In this document: in pieces, positions 45,220 to 53,815 of the stretch
How positions within the stretch are numbered: position 1 is the stretch's first letter
How the letters are laid out: every line of letters begins with the position of its first letter
Assembly: GCA_023150345.1 (NCBI GenBank)
Contig: JAKLLB010000002.1
Coordinates: 1 to 64,000 of the forward strand
From: Aquabacterium sp.
GTDB taxonomy: Bacteria; Pseudomonadota; Gammaproteobacteria; Burkholderiales; Burkholderiaceae_C
DNA length: 64,000 bases
Direction: 5' to 3'
The notes under the pieces: generated by a model
What the model was told of the DNA's origin: nothing
The model's database searches: none
The model's input: only the letters and a program-made list of their open reading frames with translations
Translations under genes and position numbers: made by a program

Positions 45220-46872
45220 TCACCAGCCTGCCGACAGGCTGCCCCGCGGACCTTCCAGCCCAGGCTCGTAGACCGTCACGGTGTTGCGCCCTGCCGCCTT
45301 GCCGGCGTACATCGCCGCATCGGCATGGCGCAGCAGCATGTCGGCGTTGCGCCCGTGGTCGGGCGACAGCGCGATGCCGATGGTGGGCGTGACACGCAAC
45401 GCCCGGCCATCGAACCACACGGTTTCGCGCACCAATCCGGCCAGCCGCGCCGCCAGGCCGACCACTTCACGCGTGCCCGTGGCGGTCGGACACAGCACCA
45501 CGAACTCGTCGCCGCCGTAGCGGCCGGCAAAGGCATCCGGAGGCAGCGCCTGCCGCAGGCGCTCGCCCAGGGTGCGCAGCATCGCGTCTCCCGCCACATG
45601 ACCGAGGTTGTCGTTGATCGGCTTGAAGTGATCGAGGTCGATGAACATCAGCCCCAGACCCGTCGCACGGGCCGCCGCCAGCCGGGACTCGAGCAGTTCG
45701 ACGAAGGCTGCTCGGTTGTACAGCCCCGTCAGGGCATCGAACGTGGCCAGTTGTCGAATCCGCGCCTGAGCTGCCTGACGGTCACGGATGTCGCGCACGA
45801 TGGTCATGCGCAGCTTCTCTTCGCCGCGCATCATGGTGCGCACGATGAACTCGACCGGTATCGCGCGCCCTCGCGTATCGACGACTTCGGTCTCGTACGT
45901 GAGCTCCTCGCCGCGCGACATCACGCTCTGGACCCGAGCCAATTGCTCCGGTGCGATGAACTCGAACACATGTCGCCCGAGCAAGGCCTCGCGCGGCGCC
46001 CCCACCAGTGCCGCCATGGGCTCATTGAGGTCGGTGATCCGCCCGTCCTGGTGGAACACGATGCCCTCTGCACTGGCCTGCATGAACTTGGCCATGCGCT
46101 CCTCGCTCTGGCGCACGGCAGCCTCGGCCTCCCGGTGGCGGGTGATGTCGCTGATCAGCACGAAGGCACCGATCGCCTCGCCATCACCGCCCAGATGCGG
46201 CACCAGGCTCACGTCGAGCCAACGCGGTCGGCTTTGCGGGCCGACGATCTGCCGCACATACGACGCTGTGCGACGCGCATGCAGCATGCTGTCGATCTGC
46301 GGCTGGATCTCGCGCGCGGCCGCCTCGCCGATCACCTCGACGAGCGGCTTGCCGATGACCTGCTCCGGCGAGCGACCAAACGTGGTCATGTACAAGCGGT
46401 TGGCATAGAGGCAACGGTAGCCCTCTGCACGCTCGTAGTAGGCCATTAGCACCGGCACGTTGTCGGCCATCAGGTTGAAACGCGAACCCTGCGCCTGTGC
46501 ATCCTGCAAGGCCAGGTGCCACTGGGTCTGGTCGTGCAGCACACACAGGAAGCTTCCACGCTGAGGCAACCATCTCGCACGCAGGTCGACCCATGCCTTG
46601 ACGCCATCGTGGCGCAGCATGCGGATCTCGAGTTGGAAGTCCTGCTGCGCGGCCAGTGCCGCGAACAGCGCCATGCGCCGGTCCGGCGAAAGCGCAGCGA
46701 ACCAACCGGTGCCAGCGAGGTCGTCCAGCGACTGGCCGACGAACTCGGCCAGCGCGCGGTTGGCCTGCACCGCCTGACCCTCCGAGCTGAGCTCGATGGC
46801 CGGCACTGGGAGCATTTCCCAGCCTTCGGGCGCTTGTGCCAACTGGCGCGCCGGTTCGTCCGCAGGTTGCAC
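45220..46872 (-). CDS. PAS-domain diguanylate cyclase
   Basis: A 550-residue cytoplasmic protein. PAS folds cover about 20-125, 130-250 and 265-375, and the GGDEF domain runs from about 385 to 540 with an intact GGDEF loop near 452. The RxxD inhibitory site is absent (LPPDAFAGRYGGDEF), so it may lack product feedback. There is no membrane segment, and the sensed signal is unknown. It starts at a GTG (46872) with AGGA about 8 bases upstream. The ribosome binding site lies within a 12-base tandem duplication at 46880-46904. Confidence 0.88.
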   Translation of the reverse strand: MQPADEPARQLAQAPEGWEMLPVPAIELSSEGQAVQANRALAEFVGQSLDDLAGTGWFAALSPDRRMALFAALAAQQDFQLEIRMLRHDGVKAWVDLRARWLPQRGSFLCVLHDQTQWHLALQDAQAQGSRFNLMADNVPVLMAYYERAEGYRCLYANRLYMTTFGRSPEQVIGKPLVEVIGEAAAREIQPQIDSMLHARRTASYVRQIVGPQSRPRWLDVSLVPHLGGDGEAIGAFVLISDITRHREAEAAVRQSEERMAKFMQASAEGIVFHQDGRITDLNEPMAALVGAPREALLGRHVFEFIAPEQLARVQSVMSRGEELTYETEVVDTRGRAIPVEFIVRTMMRGEEKLRMTIVRDIRDRQAAQARIRQLATFDALTGLYNRAAFVELLESRLAAARATGLGLMFIDLDHFKPINDNLGHVAGDAMLRTLGERLRQALPPDAFAGRYGGDEFVVLCPTATGTREVVGLAARLAGLVRETVWFDGRALRVTPTIGIALSPDHGRNADMLLRHADAAMYAGKAAGRNTVTVYEPGLEGPRGSLSAGW

Positions 46873-46879
46873 GGCTGAT

Positions 46880-46904
46880 TCCTACCCGGTCGTCCTACCC
46901 GGTC
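46880..46904. repeat. 12-base direct duplication upstream of the PAS-GGDEF gene
   Basis: TCCTACCCGGTC occurs at 46880-46891 and again at 46893-46904, with a period of 13. On the coding (minus) strand each copy carries AGGA, and the copy nearest the gene provides the probable Shine-Dalgarno. Confidence 0.7.
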
Positions 46905-47069
46905 ATGGCGGCATGAGCGCCACGGGCATGCCACGGGCGCCGAAACCACCATGGGCGGGCAACAGTGCCGCCTGGGGTGCTTCGAGCCATCTTATCGTCG
47001 GCTTGGGGCAAATACCTGACGCCGCCCGGATACCCACCCCCCTGGATCCGGCGGTTTCGTGACCTTCGT

Positions 47070-47085
47070 CGCCCGGTTCCGGGCG
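47070..47085 (-). terminator. Hairpin after udg
   Basis: CGCCCG and CGGGCG form a 6-bp stem around GAAC, 5 bases beyond the end of the minus-strand tsaB-rimI-udg run. No T-run is seen. The rest of the 218-base gap to the GGDEF gene holds no convincing promoter. Confidence 0.35.
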
Positions 47086-47090
47086 TGTTG

Positions 47091-47906
47091 TCAGGCGTGG
47101 TCCGAGCGCAACGCGTGCGCCGCCAGGCACAGGTCGGCCCATGCGCGCGCCTTGTCAGCCGGGTTTCGCAACAGGTAGGCCGGGTGATAGGTGACGATCA
47201 GCGGCCGGCCGCACCACCGGTGCACGCGACCGCGCAGGCGGCCGACCGGCTCGGTGCTCTCCAGCAGCGACTGCACTGCAAACCGACCCATCGCCAGCAT
47301 CACGCGCGGCTGCACCAGTTCGACCTGCCGCAACAGGTAGGGCTGGCATTGCTGGAGCTCCACGGGTTCCGGGTTGCGATTTCGCGGTGGTCGACACTTC
47401 AGGGTGTTGGCGATGTAGACCTGCCGCTGCGGCGGCCCGGCCTCGCGTGACAGGCCCAGTGCAGCCAGCATTTGGTCGAGCAGCTGGCCTGCCGCGCCTA
47501 CGAAAGGCTCGCCCCGCAGGTCCTCCTGCTCGCCCGGCGCCTCGCCCACGATCATCCAGTGGGCCTGCGGGTTCCCGACACCGAAGACCGGTTGGGTTCG
47601 CGTACCCGCCAGCCCACACAGCTGGCAGTTCGAGACGGCGCGGGCGAGCTCGGTCCAGCCCATGGACGCGATGCCAGCGTCGGCCTCGACGCGCGGCAAC
47701 GACTCGACCCGGACTTCAGCCCCCGTTGACGGCGCGCCCGTCCGCGCCGCGGTCACCGCGGTCGCGGCGACGACCGGCTGCTGAGTCGCCTCCGGCGCCT
47801 CACCCGCTTCGGCAATGACCGGTGCTATCGACGCCCGCACCGCCGGTCCCCACGGGCGCAAACCCATGGCATGCAGTTGGCGCTGCTGGCGCTCAGTCCA
47901 CCGCAT
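47091..47906 (-). CDS. Uracil-DNA glycosylase, family 4-like, iron-sulfur type
   Basis: A 271-residue protein. The C-terminal glycosylase domain (about 85-271) has the CQLCGL start, the uracil-binding VGEAPGEQED, GRAGQLLD-like GAAGQLLDQML and the C-terminal TYHPAYLLR. Four cysteines (CQLC, CRPP, CQPY) probably hold a [4Fe-4S] cluster, as in family 4 enzymes. It removes uracil from DNA. The first 85 residues are an Ala/Pro-rich extension without a recognisable domain. It overlaps rimI by 14 bases and is the last gene of the tsaB-rimI-udg operon. Confidence 0.87.
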   Translation of the reverse strand: MRWTERQQRQLHAMGLRPWGPAVRASIAPVIAEAGEAPEATQQPVVAATAVTAARTGAPSTGAEVRVESLPRVEADAGIASMGWTELARAVSNCQLCGLAGTRTQPVFGVGNPQAHWMIVGEAPGEQEDLRGEPFVGAAGQLLDQMLAALGLSREAGPPQRQVYIANTLKCRPPRNRNPEPVELQQCQPYLLRQVELVQPRVMLAMGRFAVQSLLESTEPVGRLRGRVHRWCGRPLIVTYHPAYLLRNPADKARAWADLCLAAHALRSDHA

Positions 47907-48435
47907 GATGCCCTCCGGCCAGCGCCCTGCTCATGACCACGGCATCCTCCCGTTGGTCACCTCCCGACGGGTAGTAGCCCTTGCGCAGCCCTGCCCGAAG
48001 GAAGCCCTCTGCCAGGTACAGCGCCAACGCCGCCTGATTGCTGGCGCGCACTTCCAGCCAGAGGACACCGTCACCCCGCCTCTGGCTGGCCTGCATCAGG
48101 CGGCGCAGCAGTGCGCGGCCGTGTCCACGCCGCTGGCACGCCGGATCGACCGTCAGGTTCAACAGATGCATCTCCTGGACGCCGGGCATGGCCACGCAAT
48201 AGGCCAGACAGCGGCCACGCGCATCGAGCCGCAGTTCCGCCGCGTACCCCGACAGCAGCGAGTCCACGAAGTTGCCACGGCTCCAGGGATGGCTGTAGGC
48301 GCGCGCCTCGATGTCGAGCACGACATCGAGGTCAGCGAGCACCATCGGGCGATGGGCGATGCCATCGTCCGCCGCGTGCGCCTCGCGCGCTGGCGATGAC
48401 GGCTCGGGTCGGGAGGCGTCCACCATCGCAGCCAT
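47893..48435 (-). CDS. rimI: Ribosomal-protein-alanine N-acetyltransferase RimI
   Basis: A 180-residue GNAT acetyltransferase that acetylates the N-terminus of ribosomal protein S18. It has the RimI block LDIEARAYSHPWSRGNF, the acetyl-CoA loop QRRGHGRALLRRL and the C-terminal GLRKGYYPSGGDQREDAVVM. An N-terminal extension of about 30 residues precedes the domain. Its ATG overlaps the tsaB stop (ATGA), the usual pairing in proteobacteria. Confidence 0.92.
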   Translation of the reverse strand: MAAMVDASRPEPSSPAREAHAADDGIAHRPMVLADLDVVLDIEARAYSHPWSRGNFVDSLLSGYAAELRLDARGRCLAYCVAMPGVQEMHLLNLTVDPACQRRGHGRALLRRLMQASQRRGDGVLWLEVRASNQAALALYLAEGFLRAGLRKGYYPSGGDQREDAVVMSRALAGGHHAVD

Positions 48436-49163
48436 CACCCCACCCGCGCTCGCTCGAGGGCACGCTCGGCAGTCGTCAGCGCCACCTTGTCGCGCAGGTA
48501 GAACGGCATGGCCTCGTGCGCGGCCAACCGCGGCCCGCTGTGCCACGCATGAAGCGCCATCCTCGCCAGCGCTTGCGCGCGATCTGCGCCGCCGGTCAGG
48601 CAACGCGCGCCGCTCACAGGTAACGCACCAGCGTGCACGTCGCAGGCATCGCCAACCACCACGGCGGGCGGTTCGCGGCGCCAGAGGTCGGCCAACGCCG
48701 CCACGCTGTACAGCGCCGGGGCATGAACGACCAGCCAGCCTCCGGAATCATGTCGGCAGCGATAACTCGCCGCATAGACCTCGCCCATGCGCGCATCGAC
48801 GGCCGACCACACCGTCCCCTGCAGGTCGATCGGATCCAGGAGCGGTCGCGCGTCCTCGGCCACGAGGCAAAGACTGTCCAGCGGCAGAACCGCGCAGCCC
48901 CTGCCCAACGCCAGCCCCTGGGCCACGGCACATGCGGTGCGCAGCCCGGTGAAGGCGCCCGGGCCCTGGCCGAACGCCACCGCATCGATTTGCGTCACGG
49001 CAACGCCGGCCTCGTGCAGCATCTGCAGGGCCTGTGGCAGCACGCGCTCGGAAGCGCGCGCGCCACCTTCGTCGACTCGACACAACAGCCGACCGGACGG
49101 TGCCAGCACGGCCAGCGCCATGCGTTCGGTCGAGGTATCCAGGGCGAGCAGGCACGGGTTCAT
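48435..49163 (-). CDS. tsaB: tRNA N6-threonylcarbamoyladenosine (t6A37) synthesis protein TsaB
   Basis: A 242-residue ASKHA-fold partner of TsaD and TsaE in t6A37 modification. The opening LALDTSTERMALAVLA and the GQGPGAFTGLRTACAVAQGLA helix are diagnostic. It heads the tsaB-rimI-udg operon. The divergent dacB starts only 35 bases away. tsaC, another gene of the pathway, lies elsewhere in the window (53816-54796). Confidence 0.93.
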   Translation of the reverse strand: MNPCLLALDTSTERMALAVLAPSGRLLCRVDEGGARASERVLPQALQMLHEAGVAVTQIDAVAFGQGPGAFTGLRTACAVAQGLALGRGCAVLPLDSLCLVAEDARPLLDPIDLQGTVWSAVDARMGEVYAASYRCRHDSGGWLVVHAPALYSVAALADLWRREPPAVVVGDACDVHAGALPVSGARCLTGGADRAQALARMALHAWHSGPRLAAHEAMPFYLRDKVALTTAERALERARVG

Positions 49164-49198
49164 GGGGCGCGCCAGTTTATCCGTGACATGATGCCGCG

Positions 49199-50614
49199 AT
49201 GCAATGGGCTCGCGGCAAGGCCTGCACACTGGCACCACTGCTGGCAGCACTGGCCTTGCATGCCGCTGCACAGGAGCCTGTCCATCGGGCCCTGCCCGCA
49301 GCCGTGCACGAGGCACTGGCACAGGCGGGGCTGCCTGCAACAGCCATGGCCGCGCGCGTGCAGCCGTTGGATGCCCAACGGCCGCATCTGAGCTGGCGCG
49401 CCGAAGAGCCGATGAATCCAGCGTCGCTGTTCAAGCTGGTCACGACACTGGCCGCACTCGAACTCCTCGGGGCCACCCACACCTGGCAGACGCCAGTCTG
49501 GGTGGTGGGGCCGCTGCGCGAAGGCGTTTTGTACGGCGACGTCGTGATTCAGGGCCGAGGAGACCCCACACTCGTGCCAGAGCGCCAATGGCTGCTGCTG
49601 CAACGCCTGCGGCAATGGGGCGTGCGCGACATCCGCGGCGACATCGTGCTCGACCGCAACGGCTTCAGCCCGCAGGCACAGCCGGCCGAAGAGTTCGACG
49701 GCGAACCGCTGCGACCCTACAACACGGCCGCCGACGCGTTGCTGCTGTCCTATCGCAGCATCATTTACACGTTTACGCCCGACGCGGCGGCCGGCGTGGC
49801 TCGGGTGTCGGTCATTCCACGGCTGCAGGGCCATGCGGTGCAGCCCACGGTGCCGTTGTCCGACGGCCCGTGCGCCGACTGGCGTACCGCGCTGAAGGCC
49901 ACCCCCGCCGACACGCGCCGAATGCGGTTCGACGGCCGCTACCCCGCGCGCTGCGGCGAACGGATCTGGCCGCTCGCCTGGGGCGATCCGCCCAGCTACG
50001 ACAGCCGCGCACTGCAGGCCGCCTGGGCCGATCTCGGCGGCGAACTGAAGGGCAAGGTGCGCGACGCGACGGCGCCGGCCGTCGCACCGTCCTTCGTGAT
50101 GAGTTCGCCGCCACTCAGCGAGGTGGTGCGTGACATCAACACGTACAGCAATAACGTGATGGCGCAGCAGTTGTTTCTCACGCTGGGCCTGCAGTTGCGC
50201 GGCCAAGGCACGCCCGAAGCCGCGCGGGAGGTTCTGCGCGAGTGGTTGCAGGCAACGTTGGGTCCGGACGCCGCCACAGCGGTGATCGACAACGGCTCGG
50301 GTCTGTCTCGCCGGGCACGGCTCTCCGCATCGCAGCTGACCGCCCTGGTCCAGGCGGGTTGGCGCAGTGGCGCGATGCCCCAGTGGCTGGCATCGCTACC
50401 CCGAGCGGGCGAGAACGGCACCGCCCGCCGCATGAATGCAGGCGGCGCTCGCTGGTACCTCAAGACCGGCTCGCTGCGCGACGTGACGGGTGTGGCCGGC
50501 GTCGTGGTCACCCGCGACGGCCGCCGCTACGCGGTGGCGGCCGTCGTCAATCACCCACAGGCACAACGCGGCCGCGCGGCCATCGAAGCACTGCTTCGAT
50601 GGCTCGATCAGTGA
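49199..50614 (+). CDS. dacB: D-alanyl-D-alanine carboxypeptidase/endopeptidase (PBP4)
   Basis: A 471-residue periplasmic peptidase that trims or cleaves peptidoglycan cross-links. A signal peptide covers about 1-24 (LAALALHAAAQ). The three active-site motifs are present: SLFK (near 79), SNN (in YSNNVMAQQ) and KTG (in YLKTGSLRD). The size and domain order fit class C (PBP4) enzymes. It converges on ompW with only 8 bases between stops. Confidence 0.93.
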   Translation: MQWARGKACTLAPLLAALALHAAAQEPVHRALPAAVHEALAQAGLPATAMAARVQPLDAQRPHLSWRAEEPMNPASLFKLVTTLAALELLGATHTWQTPVWVVGPLREGVLYGDVVIQGRGDPTLVPERQWLLLQRLRQWGVRDIRGDIVLDRNGFSPQAQPAEEFDGEPLRPYNTAADALLLSYRSIIYTFTPDAAAGVARVSVIPRLQGHAVQPTVPLSDGPCADWRTALKATPADTRRMRFDGRYPARCGERIWPLAWGDPPSYDSRALQAAWADLGGELKGKVRDATAPAVAPSFVMSSPPLSEVVRDINTYSNNVMAQQLFLTLGLQLRGQGTPEAAREVLREWLQATLGPDAATAVIDNGSGLSRRARLSASQLTALVQAGWRSGAMPQWLASLPRAGENGTARRMNAGGARWYLKTGSLRDVTGVAGVVVTRDGRRYAVAAVVNHPQAQRGRAAIEALLRWLDQ

Positions 50615-50622
50615 CGGCCTTA

Positions 50623-51258
50623 TCAGAAGCGGTAGGACACGCCGGCTGAATACACCACGGGGCGGAAGTCGATGGTCGTGGTCAGCACCGTGCTGCCCGA
50701 GGCGACCAGGTCGCTCTTGACCTTCAAGGTGGCGACGCTGGCGAACATGCCCCAGCGCTTGTCGAAAGCGACGCTGACACCGCCTTGAACGGCCCAGCCA
50801 TAGGAGTCGCTCATTTCCACCGTTGGCGCCAGCGTCGACTTCACGTCGACGAACCGGGTCCAGTTCAAGCCCACGCCCACGTAGGGCCGCACCTGGTTGC
50901 CGCTGTCACCGAAGTGGTAGTTGAACAGCAGCGTCGGGGCCACGTTGCGGGCCGTCAGGACTTCGCCCAGGAACGCCACGCTGCCGGTGGCACGCGAGGT
51001 GATCTTGGGGGGCACGCCCAGCACCAACTCCACGCCCATGTTCGGCGACAACAGGCGCTCGTACACGGCGATCACCGTGGTGGCGTCGCCCACAGCCGCG
51101 TCCGCGCCGGCAGGAACGCCTATGCCCTGTATGCCCGTGGTGCGGGCATGGGTGTCATAGCGCGTCAGCCCCAACTTGACGACGTTGTCCTGCGCCTGAG
51201 CGGCGCAGGTGCCAGCCAGCGTTGCCACCGCAACGAGCCATTGGATCTTGCTCTTCAT
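50623..51258 (-). CDS. ompW: OmpW family outer membrane protein
   Basis: A 211-residue eight-stranded beta-barrel. A signal peptide of about 22 residues ends in AAQAQ. The C-terminus ends in Phe (VSYRF), as expected for BamA-dependent insertion. LTRYDTHART and the repeated GVEL/GVGLNW strands fit OmpW. It is thought to be a channel for small hydrophobic compounds. A GAGGAG 7 bases upstream supports the ATG. It follows the first SGNH lipoprotein gene on the same strand by 25 bases. Confidence 0.9.
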   Translation of the reverse strand: MKSKIQWLVAVATLAGTCAAQAQDNVVKLGLTRYDTHARTTGIQGIGVPAGADAAVGDATTVIAVYERLLSPNMGVELVLGVPPKITSRATGSVAFLGEVLTARNVAPTLLFNYHFGDSGNQVRPYVGVGLNWTRFVDVKSTLAPTVEMSDSYGWAVQGGVSVAFDKRWGMFASVATLKVKSDLVASGSTVLTTTIDFRPVVYSAGVSYRF

Positions 51259-51283
51259 CGGGATCTCCTCGTCGCGTGGTGAA

Positions 51284-52468
51284 TCAAAGCCAGCCGTAGG
51301 CCTTCAGCTGCGTCAGCAACGAGTTGCTGATCGCCTTGTGCCCGCCTGTGGTGGGGTGCACCGCATCGGCGAACAACCAGGTGTTGACATCGGCGCCATC
51401 GCGTATGCCGTTGTAGGGCACCCCCGCCGTGGCATTGCAGAACAGCGACGAGCCGTCCTTTACCTGGCCGCCAGTGATGGCTGCGATCTTGGCGCCGTCA
51501 CACGCGGGTATGGTGTTGTTCGTCAGGCCGTACTTCGAGGGGTTCTGGTACGAGTCCTTGAACATCGCGAACGTGTCGACGATCTGCACCGGCTGGTTGG
51601 TCAGACCGTCGCGCAGCCACAGGTTGAAGATCAGCGACAGGTCGGTGAGGACGGGCTGCACCGATGCGGGCACCGAGCGCCCGAAGGGCGTGTCCACGAT
51701 GTCCGACAGCGTCAGCACGGCGACGTACTTGCCCCCTTTGGCCAGGATCTGGTCGCGCACGATGTTGGCCAGCTCCTGAGCGGCCTTCTTCATCTCGCCC
51801 TGCGCCGTCGTCTGGGCATTGAACAGCGCCAGCTGAGCCTGATCGGCCGTGATCTTCCCGGTGGCCGCATCGGTCTGGATCTGCGTGGCCTTGGCAGTGA
51901 ATGCGCCGAACTGCGTGAACACGTCGTTGCTGCCCACGTACACCAGCACCAGATCGCTGTCCTTGAAGCCGCCGAAACGCGCCAGGTGGTTGGCTACCTG
52001 GGTGACCACAGGCACGGTGAGCGCGCCACCGCTCTTGCCGATGCCGTTGGGATCGGTCACCCGCGAGCCACCCTGCGCGTACCCCGTGCACGTATTGGCA
52101 AGGGACGTGCTGATGGCCGCGGCCGGGCACTTCACCGAGGTGCCGGCGAACCCGACCTCATGCGGCGTGATGGCCAGCCCCAAGCTGGCGGCGATGTTTT
52201 CCACCCACACGGTGCCCGAGGCGCCGTTGGTCGTGAACTTGCCTCCCATGTAAGGGGCCTGTCCATTGCCGGCCAGCGAGGTCGCCGGCGCATAGGCGCC
52301 CACGTCGCTCATGCTGTCGCCGAACGACACCACCGCCTTGAACGAGCCCTTGGCCGTGGGCGCGCCGGTGGTACTGCCGCTGCCCGGCACATAAGGATCA
52401 CCGCCTCCGCAGGCAGCCAGCAGGGCTGCGGTCAACAGCGACAGCCCCAGTCCACGCGTCATCTTCAT
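51284..52468 (-). CDS. SGNH/GDSL hydrolase lipoprotein (lipase/esterase-like, active-site intact)
   Basis: A 394-residue secreted protein with a lipoprotein signal (LLAAC, Cys about 20) and a Gly/Ser/Thr linker. The SGNH blocks are complete: FGDSMSDVGAY (Ser nucleophile), YAQGGSRV, YVGSNDVF (Asn) and the C-terminal LFADAVHPTTGG (Asp and His). It should hydrolyse acyl esters at the outer membrane or in the periplasm; the substrate is unknown. GAGGGG about 5 bases upstream supports the ATG at 52468. A TetR-type palindrome lies in its upstream region. Confidence 0.87.
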   Translation of the reverse strand: MKMTRGLGLSLLTAALLAACGGGDPYVPGSGSTTGAPTAKGSFKAVVSFGDSMSDVGAYAPATSLAGNGQAPYMGGKFTTNGASGTVWVENIAASLGLAITPHEVGFAGTSVKCPAAAISTSLANTCTGYAQGGSRVTDPNGIGKSGGALTVPVVTQVANHLARFGGFKDSDLVLVYVGSNDVFTQFGAFTAKATQIQTDAATGKITADQAQLALFNAQTTAQGEMKKAAQELANIVRDQILAKGGKYVAVLTLSDIVDTPFGRSVPASVQPVLTDLSLIFNLWLRDGLTNQPVQIVDTFAMFKDSYQNPSKYGLTNNTIPACDGAKIAAITGGQVKDGSSLFCNATAGVPYNGIRDGADVNTWLFADAVHPTTGGHKAISNSLLTQLKAYGWL

Positions 52469-52511
52469 GTTCACCCCTCGACATGGGCTGAGCGCCCGGG
52501 TTGGACAAAAA

Positions 52512-52525
52512 CGAACGACCGTTCG
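52512..52525. promoter_or_regulatory. Perfect palindrome, TetR-type operator candidate
   Basis: CGAACG and CGTTCG flank AC, giving a 14-base perfect palindrome. It lies about 45 bases upstream of the SGNH start. On the minus strand a TATAGT -10-like hexamer (52540-52545) precedes it, so it would sit near the transcription start, where a repressor could block initiation. No TetR gene is present in the window. Confidence 0.5.
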
Positions 52526-52689
52526 CTTTTCTCGGTGAACTATAGATTCCTTGGGCCGATCACCTGAAGCGTGCTTTCCCGCAGACAGTCTAGAGTCGCG
52601 GCCCCAGATCGCCGACACGGACGACTTCGCCCCCCGCCGGCACGCGGCGGGCGCTCGGGGCCATGACCGGCCGAACGCCGGCGCGACGA

Positions 52690-53718
52690 TCAGAACGGGT
52701 TGTCGACCGCCCGCGCCACGGCCTGCGAGCCGATCAGCGCATGCAGTGACGGACCCAGGCGCAGCGTATCGGCCCACATGTGGCTGGTGGTCGAGCCAGA
52801 GGCAACGAGGTCGGCCGAGGCGCTGGTGCACTGCGGCAGTGCCACGACGCAGGCTGCCTCGGTCACGTTGGCCGGATAGCTGCTGAAGGCGCCGGGCACC
52901 TTCGAGACGGCCGCGACCGTATCGTCGGTCAGCACCAGGCCATAGTTGCGCCCGTCGAAACGGGTCGCGTCGATGCCCGTGCGCAGGCTGGCGTTGAACT
53001 CGTAGCTGAGTTGGGTCAGGCGAGCCATTGCGCCGGGTGACGTCGATTCGAGCGCGCGGGCGTAGGGGCTCAGTCCCATGTCAGGCACGGTGGCCACGAT
53101 GGCCCGCGTGCCGGCACCCAGGATCGCGTTGACACCTGCCGCCAGTTGCGCGCCGCGGCGACGGGCCTCGGCGCGGGCATCCGCATCCGACAAGGTGCCC
53201 GCCTGAACCTGCTCGTTGAGTTCGACCAGATCGTGCACACCCATCATCACGGTCACCAGGTCGCCTGCCTTCAGGCCGCCGCCCACGCTCTGCTGCTCGG
53301 CGATTTGCGCCGAGATGCCAGTAGCCGGATCGCCCACCTTGGCCCCGACCAGTGCCCGCGCAAAGGCCTTGGGCGTGGCCGCCGACTTGTTGCAGGCGGC
53401 GTACACGAAGCCGTAGTGCGTGGCCAGGACCTGCGACCAGATCGGCGTGAGCGTGCAGTCGCGCGCAGCGTTGGTGTCCAGACCGTTGACGGTGTACTTG
53501 CGCCCATTGGCCGCGCCATCGTCGACGATCAGGCTGGCTTCGTCACCGAAGCTGATCATGCGGTTCGGCGAGTAGGTCTCCACCTGTGATGTGCCGCCGC
53601 CACAGGCGGCCAGCACAGCCGCCGCAGCGATAGCCACGGCCCCACCGCGCCGCGGCGCGCGCTGGCCACGCGGTTGCTGCGGGCACTGGCCGCATCGAAG
53701 AGCATCAGGCAGGGTCAT
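52690..53718 (-). CDS. SGNH-like lipoprotein, catalytic residues apparently lost
   Basis: A 342-residue secreted protein with a lipoprotein signal (LAACGGG, Cys near 40) and an SGNH-like fold pattern. The block I motif is FGDEAS in place of FGDS, block III reads GVHD where GxND is expected, and the end reads WADTLRLG in place of DxxH. So the Ser, Asn and His of the active site appear absent, although its neighbour keeps them all. A non-enzymatic or altered role is likely. Related FGDE proteins occur in Burkholderiales to my recollection. It lies 221 bases after the other SGNH gene start. Confidence 0.75.
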   Translation of the reverse strand: MTLPDALRCGQCPQQPRGQRAPRRGGAVAIAAAAVLAACGGGTSQVETYSPNRMISFGDEASLIVDDGAANGRKYTVNGLDTNAARDCTLTPIWSQVLATHYGFVYAACNKSAATPKAFARALVGAKVGDPATGISAQIAEQQSVGGGLKAGDLVTVMMGVHDLVELNEQVQAGTLSDADARAEARRRGAQLAAGVNAILGAGTRAIVATVPDMGLSPYARALESTSPGAMARLTQLSYEFNASLRTGIDATRFDGRNYGLVLTDDTVAAVSKVPGAFSSYPANVTEAACVVALPQCTSASADLVASGSTTSHMWADTLRLGPSLHALIGSQAVARAVDNPF

Positions 53719-53815
53719 GTCGCTTCCAGTCCATACGTTTTCGGCCTCACCGCCGGAAGAACCCAGGCGGCGATGGTGGGCATGTCGAGAGGGGTCATCA
53801 AGCGTCGGCGAGCAG

